Below, one piece after another: positions 13,954 through 21,413 of a stretch of 30,334 bases of DNA (within the stretch, counting starts at the first letter, position 1; every line of letters starts with the position of its first letter). The stretch comes from Bacteroidaceae bacterium (lineage in GTDB: Bacteria; Bacteroidota; Bacteroidia; Bacteroidales; Bacteroidaceae). The DNA lies in assembly GCA_900770705.1 (NCBI GenBank), contig CAAGLF010000074.1, positions 1 to 30,334 of the forward strand. The letters are read 5' to 3'. The position numbers and the translations under genes are program-made. The notes under the pieces were generated by a model. The model saw only the letters and a list, made by a program, of their open reading frames with translations. It searched no databases and was not told where the DNA came from.

Positions 13954-14751
13954 GTGAACGAAGAATTGCTACACATAGATCGCCTCTCCACCGGCTACGC
14001 AGGGCGGGCCCTGACACAGGACTTCTGCTGCCGGGCCGCGGCGGGAGAACTCATCGCACTGATTGGTCCGAACGGCACGGGCAAGAGTACACTGCTCCGC
14101 ACGCTGGCCGGTCTGCTACCGCCACTGCAGGGCAGTGTGCGATGGCAGGGCACCAGCCTGACTGCCCTGACGCCGCGAGCCCGGGCACGAAGGGTGGGCG
14201 TAGTGCTGTCGGCCCAAGCCCTGGCGGCTCCGCTCACCGTACAGGGATTGGCAGCAATGGGACGTATGCCCTATACGGGGCTGACGGGACGCCCCCGCGA
14301 GGCAGACAGGCTGGCCGTGCGGCAGGCCTTAGAGCTGGCCGGCGTGGCACACCTGAGCAACCGGCCTCTCCACGCACTCTCCGACGGCGAAAAAGCGCGT
14401 GCTTTCATCGCCAAAGCGCTGGCACAGCAGACTCCAGCCATCCTTTTAGACGAACCTACCGCCCACCTCGACATTAGGGGAAAGTGGGAAGTGTTGAGTC
14501 TGTTGGCCCGTCTGGCGCACGAACAGGGGCGTCTCGTCATCTGTTCTACCCACGACCTCGAACCTATGCTCCACGTGGCCGACCGCGTGTGGCTCCTCTC
14601 GGATGTCCGCTGCACAGATGGCACGCCGCAGACACTGGCCGCAGACGGCAGTATAGCCTGCACGTTTGCCGTTCCGGGACTGGATTTCGACGTACAGAGG
14701 AAGCGCTTCTTCATCAGCGACAGACAAGAAAACGAATACGACGGAAAATGA
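13954..14751 (+). CDS. ABC transporter ATPase, FecE/BtuD type (iron-siderophore or corrinoid uptake)
   Basis: 265 residues. A complete ABC nucleotide-binding domain is present: Walker A GPNGTGKST (38-46), a Q-loop near SAQALAAPLTV, signature LSDGEKARAF (LSGGQ variant), Walker B AILLDEPTAHLD, and H-loop CSTHD. The spacing and Q-loop region are of the FecE/BtuD/FhuC importer class. The start is taken as GTG at 13954 because the frame upstream runs through the promoter; TTG at 13966 is the alternative. The stop overlaps the topB ATG (ATGA). Its likely partners, permease 16607-17632 and lipoprotein 17652-18803, lie beyond topB on the other strand. The substrate cannot be read from the sequence. 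Confidence 0.9.
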   Translation: MNEELLHIDRLSTGYAGRALTQDFCCRAAAGELIALIGPNGTGKSTLLRTLAGLLPPLQGSVRWQGTSLTALTPRARARRVGVVLSAQALAAPLTVQGLAAMGRMPYTGLTGRPREADRLAVRQALELAGVAHLSNRPLHALSDGEKARAFIAKALAQQTPAILLDEPTAHLDIRGKWEVLSLLARLAHEQGRLVICSTHDLEPMLHVADRVWLLSDVRCTDGTPQTLAADGSIACTFAVPGLDFDVQRKRFFISDRQENEYDGK

Positions 14752-16595
14752 TTCTTTGCATAGCAGAAAAACCCAGCCAGGCCGCCGACATCGCCAAGGT
14801 GCTCGGCATAGCCCACACCACCGACCGCAGCAAGGGCTACTTCGAAGCGGACGGCTACTGCGTGACGTGGACCATCGGCCACCTGTGTGAGCTGAAGGCG
14901 CCCGCCGACTATACCAATTTGTGGCAGACGTGGAGCCTCGCCGCACTACCGATGATTCCCGCCCGCTTCGGCATACGCCTCAAGGAAGAACCACACATCC
15001 GCCGCCAGTTTGCCGTCATAGAGAAGCTGATGCAGCAGGCCGACCGCATAGTGAACTGCGGCGATGCCGGACAAGAGGGCGAGCTCATTCAGCGCTGGGT
15101 CATGCAGAAGGCCGGCGCCAAGTGCCCGGTGGAAAGACTCTGGATCAACTCCCTCACCGAAGAAGCCATACGCGAGGGCTTTGCCCATCTCCGCCCCGCC
15201 GAAGAGTACCGCAGCCTCTACGAAGCAGGCCTGTGCAGAGCCATTGGCGACTGGCTGCTGGGAATGAATGCCACCAGACTCTACACGCTGAAGTACGGAA
15301 ACCGCCCGGGCAGGCAGGGACCGCTGAGCATTGGCCGCGTGCAGACACCCACGCTGGCCCTGATTGTCAACAGGCAGGCCGAAATCGACAACTTCCAGCC
15401 ACGCCCCTACTGGGTGCTGACCACGCACTACCGCGACACGCTCTTCACGGCGGAAGTCGCAGCCGAAGAGGCGGAAGAGCAGGGCTCCCAGCAGGCCGTG
15501 CGGGGCTTCGACACGGAAGAAGAAGGGCAGGCAGCGCTCGAGCGCATACAGGACGCGCCCTTCGAAGTGGTGGCCGTACAAAAAAAGAAGGGCACGGAAG
15601 CGCCTCCCCACCTGCCCGACCTGACGACACTGCAAGTGGAATGCAACAAGAAGTTCGGCTACGCCGCCGACCAGACCCTGCAGATCATCCAAAGTCTGTA
15701 TGAGAAGAAAGTAACCACCTATCCGCGCGTCGACACCCGCTTCCTGCCGAACGATGTCTACCCGAAATGCACTGCTATCCTAAATGGCATTCAGGAAATG
15801 TACGGCGACCTGCTCACGCCGCTGCGAGGGAAACCGCTCCGAAAGAGCCGGAAGGTGTTCGACGACAGCAAAATCACCGACCACCACGCCATCATCCCCA
15901 CAGGAGTGGCCCCGAAGGCGCTTCCCGAAGCCGAGGCACGGGTGTTCGACCTTGTGGCCCGCAGCTTCATCGCCGTATTCTACCCCGACTGCCAGTTTTC
16001 CACCACCACAGTGCTCGGAAAGGCGGCCGACGTCCCCTTCAAACGCTCGGGACGCGTCATCGTAGAGCCGGGATGGCGTTTCGTGATGACTGGAAACGAA
16101 GAAAAAGAGAACGCCGAAGGAGAGAATCCCTTGGGCGAACCGAAAGAGAATGCCCTGCTACCCGACTTCAAGAAAGGGGAGCAGGGACCACACACACCAG
16201 AGCTGGCACAAAAAACGACACGGCCGCCCAAACCCTACACGGAAGCCACGCTGCTGCGCGCTATGGAGACAGCCGGGAAAACCGTAGACGACGAAGAACT
16301 GCGCGAAGCACTGAAAGAAAACGGAATAGGCCGACCCTCCACGCGGGCGGAAATCATAAAGACACTCTTCAACAGGGGCTACATCTGCCGGAAACGCAAG
16401 TCGCTCGCCCCTACCGACACTGGAAAAGAACTGATCTCCCTCATCCGCCAGCCTTTGCTCAAGAGTGCAAGCCTCACGGGTATATGGGAGCGAAAACTAC
16501 GACAGATAGAACGCCGGCAATATCAGGCCACAGACTTTATTGCCGAGCTGAAGGAGATGGTTTCCACACTGGTACAGGAAGTGATGGCCAGCTAA
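14748..16595 (+). CDS. topB: DNA topoisomerase III
   Basis: 615 residues. This is a type IA topoisomerase that passes single strands and resolves recombination or replication intermediates. The toprim domain opens with ILCIAEKPSQA (Glu7). Its acidic motif is GDAGQEGE (105-112), with Gly where many type IA enzymes carry the second Asp of DxD. The catalytic tyrosine is Tyr325 in VTTYPRVDTRFLP. ITDHHAIIPTG and GIGRPSTRAEIIKTLFNRGY are standard type IA motifs. An acidic, low-complexity insertion (about 446-475) precedes the last domain, and no C-terminal zinc fingers are seen. The ATG overlaps the ATPase stop by four bases, so the two are translationally coupled. The longer upstream frame lies inside the ATPase gene and is rejected. 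Confidence 0.95.
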   Translation: MILCIAEKPSQAADIAKVLGIAHTTDRSKGYFEADGYCVTWTIGHLCELKAPADYTNLWQTWSLAALPMIPARFGIRLKEEPHIRRQFAVIEKLMQQADRIVNCGDAGQEGELIQRWVMQKAGAKCPVERLWINSLTEEAIREGFAHLRPAEEYRSLYEAGLCRAIGDWLLGMNATRLYTLKYGNRPGRQGPLSIGRVQTPTLALIVNRQAEIDNFQPRPYWVLTTHYRDTLFTAEVAAEEAEEQGSQQAVRGFDTEEEGQAALERIQDAPFEVVAVQKKKGTEAPPHLPDLTTLQVECNKKFGYAADQTLQIIQSLYEKKVTTYPRVDTRFLPNDVYPKCTAILNGIQEMYGDLLTPLRGKPLRKSRKVFDDSKITDHHAIIPTGVAPKALPEAEARVFDLVARSFIAVFYPDCQFSTTTVLGKAADVPFKRSGRVIVEPGWRFVMTGNEEKENAEGENPLGEPKENALLPDFKKGEQGPHTPELAQKTTRPPKPYTEATLLRAMETAGKTVDDEELREALKENGIGRPSTRAEIIKTLFNRGYICRKRKSLAPTDTGKELISLIRQPLLKSASLTGIWERKLRQIERRQYQATDFIAELKEMVSTLVQEVMAS

Positions 16596-16606
16596 AAAAA
16601 CAGCAC

Positions 16607-17632
16607 TCAGGAATTAATGGAATTTCTCAATAGATAAACGATGACTACCGGTGCGCCTATCAGCGGTGTCACCACACCTATCGGCAGTATGCCCCACCAC
16701 AGGCCGGCAATGTGGCACAACAGGTGGCACAGCAAGGCCACGTCGGCTCCCGCCAGCAGGCAGACCGGCAACCACACGCGATGAGTGTCGGCCGTAGGAT
16801 ACCACAGACGCACCAGGGCCGGCACCGCCAGTCCCACGAACGACACAGGACCGCAACAAGCCGTGACGACAGCCGTCAGTACACCGGCAAGCAGCAACAG
16901 CCACGTGCGCTCCCGCTGCACCGAAAACCCCAGCACCGCCGCATAGTCGGCTCCCAACAGCAAGGCATCGAGGGACTTGACACGCAGCAGCAGGCCGAAA
17001 ACGGACACTGCCACCACCGTAGCCAGCCATTCCACCCTCGGAAGCGACAACATATCGAAGCTACCCAATCCCCAAACTACATATCTTTGTACGCCCTCGG
17101 CAGAAGCAAAGAAACTCAGCATTCCCGTCAACGCTCCGGCCAGGAAACTCACCATCACGCCGGCTACCAGCAAATGCAGACGCCCCGGAAGCCATACCGA
17201 CAGCGCCGCCAGCAAGGCCAGGACTGCGCCCGCGCCCACTACGGCGCCCGTCAGCGTCAGCAGGAAGCCGCCCAGCAGTTCCGTGCCCATCGTAAGGCTT
17301 CCGCCCAGCCACAACACTACCACCGCAACGCCCAGGCCGGAACCCGCGCCGACGCCAAGAATGGAAGGATCGGCCAAGGGATTCTGAAAAACCGTCTGCA
17401 TAACCAAGCCTGCCGCCGCCAGCGCCATTCCGGCCAGGCCGGCTGTCAAGACCGACGGCAGCCTGCTCTCGACGACCACCACGTAAGCGGCACTATCCGC
17501 CCCGCCCTGACAAAAAGCCGCCCAAACATCGCTTAGGGGCAGCGTCACACTGCCCCATACCAGACCGGCAGCCGCCAGCAGCGGCAGCAACAGTGCCAAA
17601 AACCATAGAAGCAGGCGTTGCGAAGCGGGCAT
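16607..17632 (-). CDS. FecCD/BtuC-family ABC permease
   Basis: 341 residues with about ten hydrophobic segments. Family motifs are NPLADPSILGVGAGSGLGV (about 83-101), GPVSFVGLAVPALVR (coupling-helix region that contacts the ATPase) and the C-terminal PIGVVTPLIGAPVVIVYLL. The class imports ferric siderophores, haem or corrinoids through a homodimeric channel. The start lies 19 bases after the stop of the binding-protein gene. The 3' end faces topB with only 11 bases between the stop codons. No ATPase follows on this strand; the one at 13954 is the likely partner. Confidence 0.92.
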   Translation of the reverse strand: MPASQRLLLWFLALLLPLLAAAGLVWGSVTLPLSDVWAAFCQGGADSAAYVVVVESRLPSVLTAGLAGMALAAAGLVMQTVFQNPLADPSILGVGAGSGLGVAVVVLWLGGSLTMGTELLGGFLLTLTGAVVGAGAVLALLAALSVWLPGRLHLLVAGVMVSFLAGALTGMLSFFASAEGVQRYVVWGLGSFDMLSLPRVEWLATVVAVSVFGLLLRVKSLDALLLGADYAAVLGFSVQRERTWLLLLAGVLTAVVTACCGPVSFVGLAVPALVRLWYPTADTHRVWLPVCLLAGADVALLCHLLCHIAGLWWGILPIGVVTPLIGAPVVIVYLLRNSINS

Positions 17633-17651
17633 AAGCTATTTCTCTGTAAAG

Positions 17652-18803
17652 TTAAAGGGGAGAATAATAATGTGTCTCTTCCTCCGGCAACAGCTCGGGA
17701 TGGAAAATCCTGAGGAAGTCGTGCAACAAACGGGAGGGATGAAAAGGAATTTCCTCATAGTAAGCGGAATACAACGTATTACATCCGAAAATCCTCCGCT
17801 GCCGGAAGGGGCGGAACTGGCGATAGAGGGCATTCTCCCGTACCAGGCCGTCGTAGTCCAGCGTCTGCGGCAATCCGTACTTCACCAGCCAGATATCTGC
17901 ATCCTGCCCTGCGGCAAAAACTTGCTCGAAACTGAGCGGCAGAGAGCCGCCTCCCGGACGCGAAGCAAAGACATAGTCGGCGCCGGCAGCGGAATACATT
18001 TCCGCCAGATAGCTCTCACCGCCGGGCACGTACCACACCCCGCCATCCTGTCGGTCCACCAGCAGCTTCGGCCGCCGTTTCACATCCGCCGCCAACGCCC
18101 GGAGGCTGTCATAACGGGCCACCTCGCAGGCAAACAGGCTGTCGGCCGCCTCTTTCCGCCCCACCAGACGGCCGAAGAAGCGCATCCACTCGGCCCTACC
18201 GAGCGCGGAAGGTTCCATATAGTCGGCACATTCTACAATCGGAACACCCGTTTTTTCCCACACTCCGTGTCCCGCGTTCTGCAACGGCGAGGCCAGTAGT
18301 ACCTCCGGATGCAGGACGACCACTTTCTCCACATCGGGGGTCATCGCCGAGCCTACATCCGTCACTTTCCCGCTACGGACGGACTGCCGGGTGAGGCTGT
18401 CCTGCACGAAGCCCACGTCGGAAAGTCCCTTTACACAGTCTTCCGCGCCCAACTCGCGCAGTAAGGAGACATAGACAGCTCCCAACGCCACCGCCCGGCG
18501 AACCGGAATGCGTAGCACCACTGCGCTACCACTGTCCGCCGGCACCGTCGCGCCACGGGGTACCAACAGGTAGGAGCGCTGCACGCGGCCGGGCTGCCAG
18601 GCATCAAGCACCTGCACCCGGGAGATCCCGTCCGCCTCGTCCACGATGCGCAGCAACGTGGCACAGCTGCACCTTCCCGTTTCCGGCAGAGCCTCCCCAG
18701 CGCCACGCTGCCCATTACAAGCAATCAGACCGAGCACGGACAACATCCATAGCACGGTCTGCAAGGCTAAAAACTGGGCTGAATCTCCTTTTCCACTATT
18801 CAT
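17652..18803 (-). CDS. Periplasmic-binding lipoprotein, FecB/BtuF-like
   Basis: 383 residues. A leader with the lipobox LIAC (Cys29) anchors a class III periplasmic-binding fold. The N-terminal lobe contains RRAVALGAVYVSLLRELGAE and the 'chemical address' VVLHPEVLLASPL typical of BtuF/FepB-type proteins. The C-terminal lobe holds GGESYLAEMYSAAGADYVFA. It delivers substrate to the permease encoded 19 bases downstream. It begins 15 bases after ansA ends and is probably co-transcribed with it. Met20 at about 18746 would be too short a leader, so Met1 is kept. Substrate: iron-siderophore, haem or corrinoid; undecided. Confidence 0.88.
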   Translation of the reverse strand: MNSGKGDSAQFLALQTVLWMLSVLGLIACNGQRGAGEALPETGRCSCATLLRIVDEADGISRVQVLDAWQPGRVQRSYLLVPRGATVPADSGSAVVLRIPVRRAVALGAVYVSLLRELGAEDCVKGLSDVGFVQDSLTRQSVRSGKVTDVGSAMTPDVEKVVVLHPEVLLASPLQNAGHGVWEKTGVPIVECADYMEPSALGRAEWMRFFGRLVGRKEAADSLFACEVARYDSLRALAADVKRRPKLLVDRQDGGVWYVPGGESYLAEMYSAAGADYVFASRPGGGSLPLSFEQVFAAGQDADIWLVKYGLPQTLDYDGLVRENALYRQFRPFRQRRIFGCNTLYSAYYEEIPFHPSRLLHDFLRIFHPELLPEEETHYYSPL

Positions 18804-18818
18804 AGGCGGACGTAGCTC

Positions 18819-19859
18819 TTATACTGTAATTTCTCCGGCAATACTTCGGTTCATCTTCTCTACGATGACCTCGCGAGGATAACCGTGGCCCAACAGGAAC
18901 ATCAGCTTGGTAATCATACTTTCCAAGGTGCTGTCGAATCCTCCCTGCACGCCGGCTTCGATTAGTCCCAGACTCGTTTCGTAAAGTCCCATCTCCACGC
19001 GGCCTTTCGAGCACTGCGTGATGTTGACCACGATGATACCCCGTTCTACCGCGCGCCGGAGCAAGTCGAGCAGCCACGGTTTCTGGGGCGCATTGCCCGA
19101 GCCGTATGTCTTGAGTACTACGGCCCGGATATCCCGGATGTTCAGAACGGTTTCGACTATCTCCCTACGGATTCCGGGAAACAGGGTAAGCGTCACCACA
19201 CTGTTGTCCAACAGGAAATGAGGCTTGAAAATTTTGTCTTTCCCCGGCCGACGGATCAAGTGTTCCTCGTACTTGATATGAATACCGGCGTGTGCCAGAC
19301 TCGGGAAGTTATAGGAACGGAAGGCATTGAAGCCCTCGGCATTGATTTTCGTGGTACGATTGCCACGCATCAGCCTGTTTTCGAAGAATATGCACACCTC
19401 AGGAACCATCGGCTCCCCGTCCGGTGTGCGTTCGGCGGCTATCTCGAGCGAGGTGAGCAGATTTTCCTTTCCGTCTGTCCGCAACTGGCCGATGGGCAAC
19501 TGCGAACCGGTGATAATCACGGGCTTTCCGAGGTTTTCAAGCATAAAGCTCAGCGCCGAAGCGGTATAGGCCATCGTATCCGTGCCATGCAAGATTACGA
19601 AGCCGTCGTAGGTGTCGTAGTTTTCGGCCACCAGGCGCGCCATTTTTATCCAGTAGCGTGGCTCCATATTGCTGGAGTCTATCGGGGGGTCGAAGTATGT
19701 GGCATTGATACGGAAGTTAAACCGAGCCAACTCGGGGACATGACGACGGAAGTGGGAAAAATCGAAATTTTCGAGGGCGCCCGTCTCCGGGTTCTCCACC
19801 ATTCCGATTGTTCCCCCCGTATAAATAATGAGTATAGAGGTAGTCTGTACAGCCTTCAT
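18819..19859 (-). CDS. ansA: Type I L-asparaginase
   Basis: 346 residues. It hydrolyses L-asparagine to aspartate and ammonia. Both family signatures are present: IIYTGGTIGM with the nucleophilic Thr14, and LHGTDTMAYTASALSFML with Thr93/Asp94. VIITGSQLPIGQLRTDGKENL-type sequence follows. No signal peptide is seen, consistent with the cytoplasmic type I (AnsA) enzyme rather than the periplasmic type II. A -7 box TATCTTTG ends five bases before the ATG, so the mRNA may be leaderless. It heads the unit containing the FecB-like and FecCD-like genes; the metabolic link to metal or cofactor uptake is not obvious. Confidence 0.94.
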   Translation of the reverse strand: MKAVQTTSILIIYTGGTIGMVENPETGALENFDFSHFRRHVPELARFNFRINATYFDPPIDSSNMEPRYWIKMARLVAENYDTYDGFVILHGTDTMAYTASALSFMLENLGKPVIITGSQLPIGQLRTDGKENLLTSLEIAAERTPDGEPMVPEVCIFFENRLMRGNRTTKINAEGFNAFRSYNFPSLAHAGIHIKYEEHLIRRPGKDKIFKPHFLLDNSVVTLTLFPGIRREIVETVLNIRDIRAVVLKTYGSGNAPQKPWLLDLLRRAVERGIIVVNITQCSKGRVEMGLYETSLGLIEAGVQGGFDSTLESMITKLMFLLGHGYPREVIVEKMNRSIAGEITV

Positions 19860-19864
19860 CGGTG

Positions 19865-19872
19865 CAAAGATA
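19865..19872 (-). promoter_or_regulatory. -7 box of ansA, abutting the start codon
   Basis: TATCTTTG on the minus strand, then CACCG, then ATG. The start site normally lies a few bases after this box, so transcription should begin within about three bases of the ATG. No clear TTTG -33 box is visible. Confidence 0.55.
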
Positions 19873-19913
19873 GCAAATAATCAGCAGAAAACGAGAGAAC
19901 AAGGACTACAAGT

Positions 19914-19944
19914 GGAGTTTTCGACCTAAAAACACTCCTTTTTT
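19914..19944 (+). terminator. Terminator-like hairpin reading rightward
   Basis: GGAGTTTT (19914-19921) pairs with AAAACACTCC (19929-19938) with one bulge, followed on the plus strand by TTTTTT. It lies between two leftward genes, so it faces the wrong way for either. It may stop antisense transcription coming out of ansA. Confidence 0.4.
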
Positions 19945-19984
19945 GCTTTTCGTGATAGATTTTTGACACTCAGACGAAAAAAAC

Positions 19985-20707
19985 TTACTCGAAATAGAAC
20001 GTCAGCGTGACCATATTAGCGGTGGCTTTCTCCACACTTTGTGTATAAATCAGCTGCGAAGGATCTGTCAGGTCGGGACGATTCTTCTGCAGCACGTTGC
20101 CAAGACCGAAAGAGAACTTCAGTTCGGGAATCAGCTTGAAGAAAGGCAGATAGAGGTCGCAGCCCAAACCGGCTTCCAGCATAAGCTGGGACGCCTTGGT
20201 GCGCAGGAGGGTATGCTTTCCGCTCGTCAGGTCGTAGTTGTAGGCGAGTCCGCCCAGCACGTACGGCCGGTAATTGTTGAAGCGGGGCGCCGCGAGCTTC
20301 AGGTGTACAGGCAGGGAGATGTAGGTGGACTTCATATCTTGCGTGGTCCGCGCCCCGTCGGCCTGATTGCGGAACACCAGATGCTTGGAGCCAAAGTGGA
20401 GCCCCGGCAGCACACGCAGGGCAAGGTAGCGGCTCATCCGCAACTCGGCCAGCACACCAACGGTGAAGCCGAAGTTCATCTGATCATTTTCCGAGAGCCA
20501 TTGCGCCCCCGTAGAAGGGTCCTGATAGCCATTACCTTGCAGATGTAGCCCCTGGTCGTGCAGCCCTATGTAAAATCCATAGTGCAGCCGCCGTTCGTCG
20601 ATGAACGGTTTGTGCTGCACCTTGCGTTCTTGCGCCAGAGCCGAAGCCGGCAGGGCGGCGTAGCACAGCAGCAGGAGACAGGAAAGGACTGTACGGATTT
20701 TCCTCAT
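19985..20707 (-). CDS. PorT-family outer-membrane beta-barrel protein
   Basis: 240 residues. A signal peptide (LSCLLLLCYAALPASALAQ) is followed by an eight-strand-type barrel. The opening FIDERRLHYGFYIGLHDQGL and the later LRVLPGLHFGSKHLVFRN, STYISLPVHLKL and YRPYVLGGLAYNYDL are characteristic of PorT/SprT-like proteins. PorT is needed for type IX secretion in Porphyromonas. Relatives are also found in Bacteroidales that I believe lack that machinery, so a T9SS role should not be assumed. No other T9SS gene is in the window. It is a single-gene unit; its promoter is not clear. Confidence 0.85.
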   Translation of the reverse strand: MRKIRTVLSCLLLLCYAALPASALAQERKVQHKPFIDERRLHYGFYIGLHDQGLHLQGNGYQDPSTGAQWLSENDQMNFGFTVGVLAELRMSRYLALRVLPGLHFGSKHLVFRNQADGARTTQDMKSTYISLPVHLKLAAPRFNNYRPYVLGGLAYNYDLTSGKHTLLRTKASQLMLEAGLGCDLYLPFFKLIPELKFSFGLGNVLQKNRPDLTDPSQLIYTQSVEKATANMVTLTFYFE

Positions 20708-20800
20708 AGCGGATAAGGCGATATTCGGGCGGCAACAACAGCCCCCATTCCATCATAAAACGGAAGGAACGGCACTTTATTGTATTCCACGTCGGCGGCA

Positions 20801-20882
20801 GGAAAAATTTCTGCGGCGAAAGGAAAAATTTCTGCGGCGAAAGTTTTGATTTCAGGCCCTGAAATTTTTCCTTTCGCCGCAG
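20801..20882. repeat. GAAAAATTTC element (copy 2): tandem units plus a perfect 22-bp inverted repeat
   Basis: Two identical 21-base units lie head to tail (20801-20821 and 20822-20842): GGAAAAATTTC followed by TGCGGCGAAA. A reverse copy follows. The segment 20811-20832 is the exact reverse complement of 20861-20882, a 22-base perfect inverted repeat with a 28-base loop. Inside the loop edge, ATTTCAGGCCCTGAAAT (20849-20865) is itself a palindrome. A similar arm occurs at 13780-13801. Confidence 0.9.
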
Positions 20883-20979
20883 TTGTTGCACGCAGACAGT
20901 CAGACGGTTCTCCGCACCTGCCGGAGCGGGACACCGGGAGCCGCCTCGCAACTATTCTTGCGCTTTTAGCAGAAAAAAG

Positions 20980-21010
20980 TTTGCAGCTTCGCAAAAAAGA
21001 CTTACTTTTG
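20980..21010 (+). promoter_or_regulatory. Promoter of the ferredoxin gene
   Basis: TTTG at 20980-20983 and TACTTTTG at 21003-21010 with a 19-base spacer match the Bacteroidota consensus. The leader is about 100 bases and A+T-rich near the ATG. Confidence 0.7.
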
Positions 21011-21116
21011 CCGTGTCCTATCCTCCGCGAAGCCTCCCGGACAGGCGGGGGACACACGAACAAACGACAACAGTTCAATTCACAATCACACATTAACAAT
21101 TAAATTTCACACCATT

Positions 21117-21287
21117 ATGGCTTACGTAATCAGCGACGACTGCATTGCCTGCGGCACTTGTATCGACGAATGCCCCTCCGGCGCCATCTCCGAGGGCGAA
21201 AAGTACTCCATCGACCCCAACGTTTGCGTTGACTGTGGCACTTGTGCCGATGTCTGCCCCTCCGGCGCCATCGCTCCGGGCGAATAA
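21117..21287 (+). CDS. 2[4Fe-4S] ferredoxin
   Basis: 56 residues, starting MAYVISDDCIACGTCIDECP. It is a bacterial (clostridial-type) ferredoxin with two CxxCxxCxxxCP motifs: Cys9, 12, 15, 19 and Cys37, 40, 43, 47. Each set supplies three ligands to one 4Fe-4S cluster and one to the other. The two halves are near copies (CPSGAIS and CPSGAIA). It is a soluble cytoplasmic electron carrier for low-potential redox enzymes. The gene has its own promoter and a strong terminator, so it is a single-gene unit, probably highly expressed. The product is short but unambiguous. Confidence 0.96.
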   Translation: MAYVISDDCIACGTCIDECPSGAISEGEKYSIDPNVCVDCGTCADVCPSGAIAPGE

Positions 21288-21318
21288 ATTATCCCCCACT
21301 GCCCTGTCGCAGAAAGAC

Positions 21319-21384
21319 AAAGCGGGTAAACAAGCCTCGGCTGTATATCAAGACAGCCTGCCCCGGCTTGTTTGCCCGCTTTTT
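21319..21384 (+). terminator. Intrinsic terminator after the ferredoxin gene
   Basis: AAAGCGGGTAAACAAGCC (21319-21336) pairs with GGCTTGTTTGCCCGCTTT (21365-21382) with a single mismatch, followed by further T residues. It lies between convergent genes and could also serve lpxB on the other strand, although the T-run there is weaker. Confidence 0.88.
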
Positions 21385-21413
21385 GTGCGTATCGGATATC
21401 CGGCAACTCCACG

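Larger units (their letters stand above)
20708..21116. other. Intergenic region between the porT-like and ferredoxin genes
   Basis: About 400 bases without a supported gene. It contains the repeat element at 20801-20882 and the ferredoxin promoter at 20980-21010. It ends in an A+T-rich leader (about 21070-21116) just before the ferredoxin ATG. Short open frames on both strands show no family resemblance. Confidence 0.6.

Noticed and set aside
14570..14580. CACGTG-containing sites (for example CTCCACGTGGCC at about 14570, and 29648-29653) as parS
   Set aside because: None extends to the 16-base TGTTTCACGTGAAACA-type palindrome, and they lie inside unrelated genes.
18819..19859. Periplasmic type II asparaginase
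   Set aside because: There is no signal peptide, and the motifs and length fit the cytoplasmic type I enzyme.
19985..20707. Evidence for a type IX secretion system
   Set aside because: Only a PorT-family barrel is present; no other Por/Spr gene or C-terminal sorting domain was seen in the window.
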